A stretch of DNA of 64,000 nt from Aquimarina sp. TRL1 (lineage in GTDB: Bacteria > Bacteroidota > Bacteroidia > Flavobacteriales > Flavobacteriaceae): contig NZ_CP053590.1 in NCBI RefSeq assembly GCF_013365535.1, positions 5,074,501-5,138,500 on the forward strand, written 5' to 3'. The position numbers and the translations under genes are program-made. This document shows positions 53,044-61,613 of this stretch, in pieces. Each line of letters starts with the position of its first letter. Positions within the stretch are counted from its first letter, which is position 1. Below the pieces are notes generated by a model. The model was not told the DNA's origin. It worked only from the letters and a program-made list of their open reading frames with translations, and searched no databases.

Positions 53044-54789
53044 TTAATTAATTTGTACTAATGATCCTTTGAGAACTGCTGTCGCACTGGACGACATTTC
53101 TACTCCTGAAGTTCCTTCGCCTTTTAAACTGGCATTGGCTTTCAGGTTGATATTGGTTCCTTCTATAATAACATCTCCAGTGGCAGAAACATTGATATCT
53201 CCTGCACTCTCCATGGTTACTCCACTATCATCCATTGTGATAACATTGGCGTGATCATCCTCTATAACAATCGTTCCTGCATCTTCATCCAGAATTACTT
53301 TTTTTCCTGTCGGGGTTTCGATGGTGATGGATTTTTTATCATCATCGAAGAGTAGTTTCATCTCACTTCGGGTAATGAACCCTTTTTCGTGATTATCATC
53401 GGTCGCACTTATTGGAGCTGGTTTGGCACTACTGTGCAACATTCCTAAGACAATCGCATCATTGGGATCATCATTGATAAACCCTACAATAACCTCATCC
53501 GAAATTTCTGGTCTAAAAAATGATCCTCTGTTTTCTCCAGCATCTAAGGTGGCTACCCGGCACCAAATTCCTTGTTCCTCCGTATTGATAATAGGGATTT
53601 GTACCAAAATCCGGTCTTCTCCATCAGGGTCTTCTTCTAACTGACTTACAATCCCAACCTGTAAACCACATACCCCAGTTATTAACCCTGAAGCTGGTAG
53701 CGGATTTATATCATAGGTCTCAGAGAACCATGTAGGGTTCATCCCAAACTGTACATCAACTGTCCAGTTTCCCTCTGCAAGGTGATGTTGTACTCCTGTC
53801 ACGTATACTTTTCCATTAAACCGGTCTCCTACTCCGGAAAGGGTGATTATTTCTCCTGGTTTTACTGCCGGAATCCCCTGAAACTTCACTCGGCCTCTTA
53901 CTTTTGCTAATTGGTGAAATAGCCATCGGGCATCTCCCCAGTCTTGTAGCTCTGTTACAGTACGAGCCCCTCCATGTCTCAATTCATAATTTTCCAAAGA
54001 CATAATATCCGATAGGTCGCCAGGAGTCAGATTCCCATTCAGTGATATAGAAGGGTCTTTTGCCTCCACTTCTACAATTTCCTGATCTGCATAATTCCAA
54101 CCATAGGAAGTGATCTTAGTCAATTGATGTCTCGCATCAATCTCAGCATCCAAATCCAGCATCGTCGCTCCAAAAGTGACCGTTTCTATGGATTCTTTGG
54201 TAATATCTGGTTTTGCGACAGTGATCATCCCATCATCGATAAAACACAGTTTGCCATTAGCTTGTGCTCTACTAACCATAAAGTCCCAATCTGAACAATT
54301 GTATTGCACCAGTTCTTTATGCTCATGATTGGTTGATTCTACTTCTTTTTGTAATCCATAAGTATCGATGATTTCCTCGATAATACTGCTGTCTTTAGCT
54401 TCGTAATAATAGGTGCTTTTTTTTCCTATCGTCATTTTTACCGCTTCATCTTTACACTCCACCATCAAATAAGAACCATTATTCCTTATCTTGATTGTGT
54501 GTTTAATCACCAAACCTTTAAAAACAGTTTCTTCATCTGAGTGATAACCCGCAGTAATTTCTATCTCTGATCCAGGGGTAAAAAAGGCTTCGTTACTCAA
54601 TTGAAAATCCTGTTTAGATGGTTCTCCATCAAGCAATACCAAAGAGGCTGTGGGTATCTTATTCACTTCTTTGCTCACCTGAATGGTTTTGACCTGATAT
54701 TGTTTGGATAACTCTTCTCCATTAACCAGAATCTTATGAGTGACCAGATCTGCACTTTTTGAGGTTTGTATTACACTTCCTTCTGCCAT
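53044..54789 (-). CDS. VgrG-like spike protein (Afp8-like)
   Basis: 581 residues. The N-terminal gp27-like part runs to about residue 370 (YNCSDWDFMVSRAQANGKL), then an OB-fold (GIVSQLEEDPDGEDRILVQI) and a C-terminal beta-prism (VITMDDSGVTMESAGDINV onward). No enzyme domain is fused at the C-terminus. It is the central spike between the tube and the PAAR tip, and begins 2 nt after the LysM gene. Confidence 0.93.
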   Translation of the reverse strand: MAEGSVIQTSKSADLVTHKILVNGEELSKQYQVKTIQVSKEVNKIPTASLVLLDGEPSKQDFQLSNEAFFTPGSEIEITAGYHSDEETVFKGLVIKHTIKIRNNGSYLMVECKDEAVKMTIGKKSTYYYEAKDSSIIEEIIDTYGLQKEVESTNHEHKELVQYNCSDWDFMVSRAQANGKLCFIDDGMITVAKPDITKESIETVTFGATMLDLDAEIDARHQLTKITSYGWNYADQEIVEVEAKDPSISLNGNLTPGDLSDIMSLENYELRHGGARTVTELQDWGDARWLFHQLAKVRGRVKFQGIPAVKPGEIITLSGVGDRFNGKVYVTGVQHHLAEGNWTVDVQFGMNPTWFSETYDINPLPASGLITGVCGLQVGIVSQLEEDPDGEDRILVQIPIINTEEQGIWCRVATLDAGENRGSFFRPEISDEVIVGFINDDPNDAIVLGMLHSSAKPAPISATDDNHEKGFITRSEMKLLFDDDKKSITIETPTGKKVILDEDAGTIVIEDDHANVITMDDSGVTMESAGDINVSATGDVIIEGTNINLKANASLKGEGTSGVEMSSSATAVLKGSLVQIN

Positions 54790-54791
54790 GA

Positions 54792-55517
54792 TTAGGGTGT
54801 TTTTTCTATTGGTGGAAAATATATTTCTTGTCCTGGTATCAATTTTCTGAAATGGTGTAACTGATTTGCTCTAGCTACTTCCAGGTAGTAGCGGGAATCT
54901 CCGTAAATCTGATAACTCATCAGCGGTAATGTATCTCCTTCTTTTACTATACGTATATGCGTTAAATCAGGGGATTGATTGTTCTCTTTTTTTACCCGGA
55001 GTTCATCTTCTACAAACCCCTGAAACTTTGCTTTGGCTACTGCCCGAATCGGTGTTCCATCGGGTTTAAATAATTTAAACTCGATATCCATCTCTGTCAA
55101 ACTGCCTTTGAATAAAAGAGTTCCCCAGGAGATCATAACATAATTTGGTTTGTGCTCTTCTCCATTATAATCGAGCATCACCTTTTTGAACTGTTCAATA
55201 TCTCCTACAATCCCCTCGCCTTCATCTTTATATACCTTATCATCTTTGCTACTATTAGGGTCTGTTCCATAATGAATAATAACACCCGATCTATCGAATA
55301 AAAATTCCAAATCCAGATCTTCCGGTAGTTTTTTATTAAACCGGGGAGATAAATCACTAGTTCCGGAAGCCTGATCGTTATTCTGATCGATCCTATACTT
55401 AAAGATGTATTTTTCCGGATTTACCAATGTGGTAAACTCTCCTTCTGCCACTGCAGTTCTGAATTTAGGATCTTTATAGGCTTTTACTACCAGTTTTGTC
55501 AACTCTCCGGTGCTCAT
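54792..55517 (-). CDS. LysM-domain eCIS hub protein (Afp7-like)
   Basis: 241 residues. The first 180 residues (VNPEKYIFKYRIDQNNDQASG, LDLEFLFDRSGVI) match the Afp7/gp53-like tube-initiator family; the C-terminal LysM (HIRIVKEGDTLPLMSYQIYG ... LIPGQEIYFPP) is usual for it. It links tube and baseplate hub. The start follows the DUF5908 stop by 2 nt. Confidence 0.9.
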   Translation of the reverse strand: MSTGELTKLVVKAYKDPKFRTAVAEGEFTTLVNPEKYIFKYRIDQNNDQASGTSDLSPRFNKKLPEDLDLEFLFDRSGVIIHYGTDPNSSKDDKVYKDEGEGIVGDIEQFKKVMLDYNGEEHKPNYVMISWGTLLFKGSLTEMDIEFKLFKPDGTPIRAVAKAKFQGFVEDELRVKKENNQSPDLTHIRIVKEGDTLPLMSYQIYGDSRYYLEVARANQLHHFRKLIPGQEIYFPPIEKTP

Positions 55518-55519
55518 AA

Positions 55520-55681
55520 TTATCGTTCTTTTTGGTTGTCAATAATATCCATAACCTGTTCGACACACTCCGCAATCAACTGTTGTCTGTCTATTCCTGT
55601 TTTCATAGTACCCGCAGTAGGTTTGGTTTCATTATCCACATTAATTTTGATATGTAACTCTTTGATTTCAATTGCTCCCAT
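55520..55681 (-). CDS. Small eCIS protein, DUF5908 family (Afp6 position)
   Basis: 53 residues, below the length usually kept by gene finders. It begins MGAIEIKELHIKINV, which matches the DUF5908 pattern of an Ile-Glu-Ile-Arg/Lys-Glu-Leu start, and ends in a helix (RQQLIAECVEQVMDII). It overlaps the upstream tube gene by 14 nt and precedes the LysM gene by 2 nt, the same slot that holds small proteins in other eCIS loci. Its function is unknown; the tight coupling suggests a stoichiometric assembly factor. Confidence 0.85.
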   Translation of the reverse strand: MGAIEIKELHIKINVDNETKPTAGTMKTGIDRQQLIAECVEQVMDIIDNQKER

Positions 55682-56126
55682 TAGGTACGATAGTGTTATA
55701 ATAGTTATACGTTAACTCGATGGTTTCTATGACGAGCTTGCTTTCTTCTGCATTAAAATCCGAAATAGCCCATTTTACCGGATATGCATGTACTACATTC
55801 CAGCTCAGTAATGGTTGGTGTTGCTCATTTAATAAGTTCACAATGAGATTAATGGGTTGGAAATCGAAATTTTCAACCGCTTTTTTACACCATTCGGCTA
55901 CTTTGGAGTCAATGAGCATCCCTCTTTTTAGTATAAGATTGGGATATTTGGTTCGTACCGGAATTTTATGTTTGAATCGATTTTCTCCTCCCTCGGTTAT
56001 CTCTTCTGTGTCCACATCCACTGACAATCCGGAAACGGATTGAAAGTGGTGGTCTTTTTTAGCAGTCGATAACCCGGTAAACTCGACGCTAAAGTGAAAA
56101 CCTACTGGTGGATAAAATGCTTCCAT
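55668..56126 (-). CDS. eCIS tube protein (Afp5-like)
   Basis: 152 residues, phage tail tube gp19 family. The N-terminus FYPPVGFHFSVEFTGL and VSGLSVDVDTEEITEGGEN are typical of the tube subunit that contacts the baseplate hub. The end carries VIETIELTYNYYN. It follows the first tube gene with a 1-nt overlap and overlaps DUF5908 by 14 nt. Confidence 0.93.
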   Translation of the reverse strand: MEAFYPPVGFHFSVEFTGLSTAKKDHHFQSVSGLSVDVDTEEITEGGENRFKHKIPVRTKYPNLILKRGMLIDSKVAEWCKKAVENFDFQPINLIVNLLNEQHQPLLSWNVVHAYPVKWAISDFNAEESKLVIETIELTYNYYNTIVPNGSN

Positions 56127-56572
56127 TATGAGGCAAGCGTAAGGCTGTTAATTGCAAATTCTGCGGATTCAATCGCTATTTCATTCCCATCTGCTTTGAG
56201 ATCGGTTGATTGTATTTTCATCAACCAAGCATCAGCTGCTTCCCAGGTTACAATCGGATCGTGGTTTTCGTTCAGCAGGCTAATGGTAAGTGTGCTTCTG
56301 TACTTTTCTGCTTCTTCCTGAAAGAAGACATTCTTTTTCCACATCTCATAAAACTGTCCTTTGCTGGATGCAAATGTTCCCCGTTTGATCGAGATATTAG
56401 CAAATTTGGTCATTCCCGGTTGTTTCTTTTTGAAATAGTCATTATCTGCCCCTCCTCTGTATTCTATTACTTCTGTTTCAAAGTCAAGTCCTGAAACTTC
56501 AGTACAATTCAATTCGGTATCACCTCCTATCGTTACTTTGAAATGAAATTTTGGTAATGGATATTCTGCCAT
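56126..56572 (-). CDS. eCIS tube protein, main subunit (Afp1-like)
   Basis: 148 residues, gp19/Hcp-like fold. Signatures are YPLPKFHFKVTIGGDTELNC, VSGLDFETEVIEYRGGADN and IAIESAEFAINSL. It should stack as hexamers to form the inner tube that carries cargo. It lies 43 nt after the sheath gene. Confidence 0.93.
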   Translation of the reverse strand: MAEYPLPKFHFKVTIGGDTELNCTEVSGLDFETEVIEYRGGADNDYFKKKQPGMTKFANISIKRGTFASSKGQFYEMWKKNVFFQEEAEKYRSTLTISLLNENHDPIVTWEAADAWLMKIQSTDLKADGNEIAIESAEFAINSLTLAS

Positions 56573-56615
56573 GATTTCTAGTATTTTTTTGTGTTAATGG
56601 AATTTGTTTAATCAA

Positions 56616-58751
56616 TTATGCTTCCTGCATTTTATGAGAGAACTTAAGGATGATAAATTCTGCTGGTCTTACGACAGCCATTCCGATTTCGATAATCATC
56701 TTCCCGTCTAATACATCATCAGCTGTCATTGTTTCTCCCAGACCTACATTGACATAAAATGCTTTATCCGGGGTGGGACCTGCCAGAGCTCCTGCTCTCC
56801 ATTGCAATGTCAGAAAGTTATTGATCATCGCTTTTACCCGAACCCAGGTGTTCATATCATTAGGTTCAAACACAAATTGTTCTGTGGCTTTTTTGATGGA
56901 TTCTTCTGCCATATTAAAAAAGCGTCTCACCGGGATATAACGCCATTCTTTATCATTTCCTGCCAATGTTCTTGCTCCCCATACCAATACGCCTTTTCCG
57001 GTGAAGGTTCTGATTGCATTTATTGATTTTCCCGACTGTACATCTACATTCAGCAGATCTTGTTCTTTATTTGTTAGTTTTACAGAAGGCTTGGTTACAT
57101 AATTCAGACTCACATTCGCAGGTGCTTTCCATACGCCTCTATCATTATCTACTTTGGCATAGATCCCTGCCATCGTACTACTAGGAGGTAGTTCCATTGG
57201 AAGTTTTCCTATTTCTACCAAAATTTTATTATAGGTCACATTATCCAATTGTTCTATAGATGCCAGACTTCTTCCATGCAGAGCTCCATTATTGGTATCT
57301 TGAGAGATATCTTCCGGAGTACCATCATCCGGGTTATTATCTATAATCGCATCTTTTAATGTTTCCCAATTAGCTGCTACGCTATCGAATAATGTGGTAT
57401 CTGTATCTGCCGGGTTATCGATATCGGCTACGGTAATCAGGGTTTCGATTTCTTTTAATACATTGGAGGTATTGGAATCTATCAAGTTATTCACTTTGGT
57501 TTCATTACCCTCGTCTATATTCTTTTTGAGATTGGCTGTTAATTTTTTTAATGCTTTATAGAGTACTTCTATTTTTCCATCTCCTTCAAAAAGATCATTG
57601 AAATTTGTCAATGCAGTTTCTATTGGACTGACATCAATCACCGGGATTTCATCAGATAAAGCAGAAATTGCCGCATTGGCTTCTACATTCGTATTTTCTT
57701 TTAATTGAATAAGATGTTCCAGATCAGCTTGCAACGTCTCTAATAAGCTATGCAGGGTTAACGGTCTTGGAGCTGCATAATTTTTGACATCAGTTCCTGC
57801 TCCTGAAGCACCCATATTAAACCCATTAGTCGCATCGTATAAAAACTGCAATACGGCTATCAGACTCCCTTCAAAAGTAGTATCAAAATCTCCTATTTCA
57901 TTGGCAATAGCAGTTACTGCCGCAGCTACATCCATTGTATTCAGATTCGATGTAATGACCTCTTGTGCTTCTGGTTCCTCTTCGTTTTTATGATGAATGA
58001 CAATGCGATTTTCGTCAATCTTATAATCCAATATTGTGTCCAGGTAAGGATAGTATACCCCTCCGTACTTAATTTCATCCTTATTGGCACTTATATTTCC
58101 TCTAAGATCCGAAACATAAGTATCTGTCGGGATCTCATCATATCCCAAAGTATCAATAATGGTAAACCGATCCTGTAATTCCTTACATTGTTCTAATGCC
58201 TTGTTATACAAACCATAAAAAGTAGCTGCATCAATACCACTTACCCTGGTTGCGTCTGGAAAGAGAATTAACGTAGGTTCATCTACTTTTTTTAGTGCTG
58301 TTAATCCCGTGAGAAGTGCTGTGGTATTGGTAATCATTGTTACCTCTGTATCTTCTTCATCCAACTTATCTCCATATCGTCCTACGGAAACAATATAACA
58401 GGGACCTCCTCCATTAGCAAAATACATCTGCATGGAATAATACATCAAAAATGGTTGTTTTTCTGAGGGTTGATCCACTACAATTGTTCGTTGTATATCT
58501 CCATCAATCTTTTCATCAGTGATGGCTACTTTTATTGTGGTCTCTGCTTTGGCTCCGCCAAAATATGTTTCGTATTCCAACATCGAAGTGATACGGGTAG
58601 GGAGCCCTTTTAAATCTCCATTAATTTTAGCGGTTGCTTTCTCTGTATATCCGATAAAGGCTGGAATTGCTGTTTCTACTTGTGCTACCGAAGGGGGAAA
58701 TTTTACGATTTCCTCTATATAAACCCCTGGTGTATTGTATGTACTTGCCAT
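56616..58751 (-). CDS. eCIS contractile sheath protein, enlarged
   Basis: 711 residues, the only sheath gene in the locus. The N-terminus STYNTPGVYIEEIVKFPPSV and the AIPAFIGYTEKA segment are classic sheath motifs; the C-terminal core carries GKGVLVWGARTLAGND and ends AEFIILKFSHKMQEA. About residues 220-520 form an Asp/Asn/Glu-rich insertion with helical stretches not present in short (350-480 aa) sheaths, so a large surface domain is expected. AFP uses three sheath paralogues; this particle would use one. Confidence 0.93.
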   Translation of the reverse strand: MASTYNTPGVYIEEIVKFPPSVAQVETAIPAFIGYTEKATAKINGDLKGLPTRITSMLEYETYFGGAKAETTIKVAITDEKIDGDIQRTIVVDQPSEKQPFLMYYSMQMYFANGGGPCYIVSVGRYGDKLDEEDTEVTMITNTTALLTGLTALKKVDEPTLILFPDATRVSGIDAATFYGLYNKALEQCKELQDRFTIIDTLGYDEIPTDTYVSDLRGNISANKDEIKYGGVYYPYLDTILDYKIDENRIVIHHKNEEEPEAQEVITSNLNTMDVAAAVTAIANEIGDFDTTFEGSLIAVLQFLYDATNGFNMGASGAGTDVKNYAAPRPLTLHSLLETLQADLEHLIQLKENTNVEANAAISALSDEIPVIDVSPIETALTNFNDLFEGDGKIEVLYKALKKLTANLKKNIDEGNETKVNNLIDSNTSNVLKEIETLITVADIDNPADTDTTLFDSVAANWETLKDAIIDNNPDDGTPEDISQDTNNGALHGRSLASIEQLDNVTYNKILVEIGKLPMELPPSSTMAGIYAKVDNDRGVWKAPANVSLNYVTKPSVKLTNKEQDLLNVDVQSGKSINAIRTFTGKGVLVWGARTLAGNDKEWRYIPVRRFFNMAEESIKKATEQFVFEPNDMNTWVRVKAMINNFLTLQWRAGALAGPTPDKAFYVNVGLGETMTADDVLDGKMIIEIGMAVVRPAEFIILKFSHKMQEA

Positions 58752-58769
58752 GATTTTTTGTGTTTTTTT

Positions 58770-59780
58770 TTAAATGTATATTTCAGAATATGTAGTTGTA
58801 GTATTCGTGTCCTGATCTGTCACTGTCCGGATGGTATCTGCTCTTGGATTAGGAAACAGGTATGTATTGATATCTACGGGTAAAGGAGCTGCAAAATCAA
58901 CATCCGGATCTATCTCGATAAACCCATTTTTAGTCAGAGGTTTTACTGATTGTGTTTCCAGGAAGTTATTCTCTGCTCGTTTTATATATCTCCAGATTGT
59001 TTTTCTGTTGTCAAAATGAATTCGGAATACAGGAATGGGGTCCAGGTGCAGGCTTACTGGATTTTCAGGATCTGAGGTATCTATAGCTACAGTATCTCTT
59101 CCCCCATCTCCTTTCATACGAAGTTGGATAATTCCTATGAGTCCTCTGCTTTGTTCTTTGATCACCGCCTGATTCAGAATTAACTGTCCTTCGGTACTTT
59201 CTAGTTCGTCTCCCTCTACATCAAATATTTTATCCAATCTGATCTGTGGGTCTTGTCGTTTGTTTTCTTGCTCTATTGCATACCATACCCCTCGTGTTGC
59301 TGCTTCTGATAAACGGCTGGCAGTAGTAATTAATCCAGCGGAAGCAGCAGTTTCCATATAGGTATAGCTCCCTGACACAGCTGCTGGTTTGGTATTCGAA
59401 AAATGATACAAACGTCCGTATTCTTTGGGAATGGAAGAGTAATTATAGAACCGATAATCCTTGTGATAGATATAAAAGCTCAAGGTCAGCTCTTCTGCTA
59501 AAAAGATATCGGATATCACATCATTTCCGGATTCGGTCACCTTATTGAGTATACTAAAATGGTCCGTTCCTTTTCTAAAAACCAGTTTGTGGTTTATCAT
59601 TTCTTTTGCCGTAGCAAAAGTGGGAACGATATCCAGGTACTCTGATACATCATAAGTGAGCAATTGCAGTTCCTTGGTCGCTGCATTCATCGATGTAAAC
59701 GATTGTGCTCCATCGTCTAAGAAGTACGAGTGGTATACTTCTATCTTAGCCAATGATTTATAAACAGTTTTAAAAGCCAT
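58770..59780 (-). CDS. Uncharacterised eCIS structural protein (336 aa)
   Basis: 336 residues, no signal peptide or membrane segment. I do not recognise a named family. It begins MAFKTVYKSLAKIEVYHSYFLD, is mostly beta in the second half (PIPVFRIHFDN, RTVTDQDTNTTTTYSEI), and lies between the DUF4255 cap gene (1-nt overlap) and the sheath gene (18 nt). That position suggests a distal-end component such as a cap adaptor or a decoration protein. Function unproven. Confidence 0.75.
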   Translation of the reverse strand: MAFKTVYKSLAKIEVYHSYFLDDGAQSFTSMNAATKELQLLTYDVSEYLDIVPTFATAKEMINHKLVFRKGTDHFSILNKVTESGNDVISDIFLAEELTLSFYIYHKDYRFYNYSSIPKEYGRLYHFSNTKPAAVSGSYTYMETAASAGLITTASRLSEAATRGVWYAIEQENKRQDPQIRLDKIFDVEGDELESTEGQLILNQAVIKEQSRGLIGIIQLRMKGDGGRDTVAIDTSDPENPVSLHLDPIPVFRIHFDNRKTIWRYIKRAENNFLETQSVKPLTKNGFIEIDPDVDFAAPLPVDINTYLFPNPRADTIRTVTDQDTNTTTTYSEIYI

Positions 59781-60367
59781 TATAATTGATTTAAACTCCC
59801 ATTGATTTCTGTGATGACACTTCCTTCTGCTTGTAGTATATCCCGTTCTATCTCTAATACGCTTACTTTATAAATAACAGATGGATATTGTTTTCCTCCC
59901 AACGTACCCCAGATGAAATTCATCTCTTCGAATGAGGGGGTATATAGTTCGATTAAAAATTTGAAATTTTTAATTTTATCCATTCCTTCCAGTGCTCTGT
60001 CAAAGCTTGTGTTCGCCTGTGTAAATACCCGTTTGGACTGGAAAAATGCTACAATTTTTGAAATGCTTTTTAAGGACTCTTTATACCCTGTTCGATTTGC
60101 CGCAAAGAGGATATACAAGTTCAGGTATACTTTATTATTTTTATAAGCTACTTTTGTTCCTTCTATACGGTAATTTCGAACGTTTTTTAAAGTTGCCTCT
60201 TCTTCTAAATGCAGTAGTGTTAATACGATATTATTGGTTTCCGAAGATTCGGAAACATCTGTATCTATAAAAGCTATATTATCCAGAAATACCGGCTCTT
60301 CTTCTATCGTCGCATTAAAAAAGTTATTGACCTCTTCTCTGATGATTTGTAGTACCTCAAAAATCAT
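59780..60367 (-). CDS. DUF4255 tail terminator/cap protein (Afp16-like)
   Basis: 195 residues. The DUF4255 pattern is clear: IREEVNNFF near the start, VLTLLHLEEEATLKN, LYILFAANRTGYKESLKSISKIVAFFQ and a C-terminal IYKVSVLEIERD. Afp16-type proteins close the end of tube and sheath distal to the baseplate. It is the first gene of the eCIS operon; the stop overlaps the next start by 1 nt. Confidence 0.92.
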   Translation of the reverse strand: MIFEVLQIIREEVNNFFNATIEEEPVFLDNIAFIDTDVSESSETNNIVLTLLHLEEEATLKNVRNYRIEGTKVAYKNNKVYLNLYILFAANRTGYKESLKSISKIVAFFQSKRVFTQANTSFDRALEGMDKIKNFKFLIELYTPSFEEMNFIWGTLGGKQYPSVIYKVSVLEIERDILQAEGSVITEINGSLNQL

Positions 60368-60569
60368 AGCTGATTGTTTCGTTTATTAGTATATCTTCTT
60401 TCCTGAGCTGTATGTATGCTCAGTAGTGGTAATCAGAATGGAACGGGAATCGTACTTCCTTATCGGGTTTTTATGTGTAGGCATTATACCATGGGGTCGT
60501 ATATCGCATCCTACTAAAAAGAAATCCCCCAATTCCTTTATTAACCCCCTGATGTTATATCTGGGTTTA

Positions 60570-60731
60570 TATATCAGTTTCTCCCTGAGTTTGTTTTCTG
60601 TGATAACCTGTTTTTTGTGTCTCAGTTTCCGAATTAAAACAAACTGTACCCCTACCTATGTTTGACTTTCCCCCGTCTCTGAAAATAAAAATGTTATTTT
60701 TCTTAATCCCCTCAGAGAGACTACTGATATA
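60570..60731. repeat. Imperfect long-range inverted repeat upstream of the eCIS operon
   Basis: TATATCAGTTTCTCCCTGAG at 60570-60589 is nearly complementary to CTCAGAGAGACTACTGATATA at 60711-60731, with three differences including a 1-nt insertion. The arms enclose 121 nt. It could be a pair of operator sites or the closing stem of an eCIS leader RNA. Confidence 0.45.
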
Positions 60732-60925
60732 ACTGATGTAAAATTACAGTGCTTCCTAATAAAAAACACAAGTCAAATCACTAAGAAATCATAGGAAAAC
60801 GGCTTTGTATATTCGGGGTAAATCCCCCTTTTAATTTCTTCTGTTATTTCTCATTTTATATGCATTCCTTTTTATTTTTCAAGAGAAATCACTGTATTTT
60901 TTTCTATATACTCCCACATCACATA

Positions 60926-60993
60926 CCTGAAAACAGGGTATTGATTTTCCCTATTTGAGGTATTTCATACCCTTGATAAGCACAGCATCTTTG
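60926..60993 (+). promoter_or_regulatory. Promoter and upstream element of MORN gene 1
   Basis: CCTGAAAACAGGGTATTGAT followed by TTTCCC (60926-60951) stands 64 nt before TTTG (60990-60993) of CATCTTTG, a near match to the -7 TAnnTTTG element. No -33 TTTG lies at the usual spacing, as expected for a promoter that needs an activator. The same arrangement and spacing occurs before MORN gene 2. Confidence 0.55.
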
Positions 60994-61022
60994 CCTTGTA
61001 CAATTATGATATTCATAACACT

Positions 61023-61595
61023 ATGAAAAAGCTCATCAAAAGCGTTATTATCCTTATGCATTTATTTCTTGTCATTCAAGCTAATGCGCAAGAAGTACAG
61101 AAAAACAGTTCGCAAAGTACTAGAACACATATTTCCCTCAATAATGAGGAGCAAAAGCGGGTTCTCAAAAAATTCTATTATAAAAACGGTACCCTAAAAG
61201 AAGAAAGAGAAGTTCTTCATGGAAAATTAGATGGTTCCTGGAAGTTCTACTATAGTTCCGGGAAGCTAAAGAAGGAAGGGAGATTTAAAAACAATAAAGC
61301 AAATGGCATCTGGAAACGCTATAAAGAAGATGGTTCACTCGCCTATATCGAACGATATATAAACGGAGTGGAAGAAGGTGAATGGAAAGCTTTTTATCCA
61401 AATGGAACGTTGCGGGTTATCGGTTCTTTTTCTCAAGGAAAACGGCAGGGAGAATGGGCTGTTTATACGAAAGAAGGGTATCTGGACAGGAAAATAACGT
61501 TTAAAGACGACCGGATCAAAAATGAAATTCGCATTGCCCGTCAGCAAAAAACAACTTCCAGCAGTAGTTATAATATGATCAGTACACTTGATTAA
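61023..61595 (+). CDS. Secreted MORN-repeat protein 1
   Basis: 190 residues from the ATG at 61023; a TTG 27 nt upstream is unlikely because the signal peptide begins at MKKLIKSVIILMHLFLVIQANAQ without the extra residues. Five to six MORN-like units of about 20-23 residues follow (FYYKNGTLKEE, GSWKFYYSSGKLKKEG, GIWKRYKEDGSLAYIE, GEWKAFYPNGTLRVIG, GEWAVYTKEGYLDRKI). This is the toxin-antitoxin-like YwqK/MORN_2 type often found near polymorphic toxins. Role unknown. It starts a plus-strand gene set divergent from the eCIS operon. Confidence 0.85.
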   Translation: MKKLIKSVIILMHLFLVIQANAQEVQKNSSQSTRTHISLNNEEQKRVLKKFYYKNGTLKEEREVLHGKLDGSWKFYYSSGKLKKEGRFKNNKANGIWKRYKEDGSLAYIERYINGVEEGEWKAFYPNGTLRVIGSFSQGKRQGEWAVYTKEGYLDRKITFKDDRIKNEIRIARQQKTTSSSSYNMISTLD

Positions 61596-61613
61596 CTTTT
61601 TAAACAATATTCA

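Larger units (their letters stand above)
60368..61022. promoter_or_regulatory. Divergent control region between the eCIS operon and MORN gene 1
   Basis: 655 nt without a supported gene. It holds a palindrome GGGGTAAATCCCC (60815-60827), an AAAACAGGG element (within 60926-60951), a TTTG promoter element (60990-60993), and an imperfect inverted repeat of about 20 bp (60570-60589 against 60711-60731). A possible second CCTGTTTT lies at 60607-60614. No clear TAnnTTTG element faces the eCIS operon, so its start of transcription is undetermined and may depend on an activator. Confidence 0.5.

Noticed and set aside
29855..60367. Type VI secretion system or tailed prophage
   Set aside because: There are no TssJ/TssL/TssM-type membrane genes, no ClpV, and no capsid, terminase, portal or integrase genes; DUF4255, DUF4157 and the AAA+ ATPase mark an eCIS.
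60426..60665. Plus-strand ORF of 79 codons upstream of the eCIS operon
   Set aside because: It has no family motif, overlaps the long inverted repeat, uses an unusual amino-acid mix and has no promoter or ribosome site; treated as a chance ORF.
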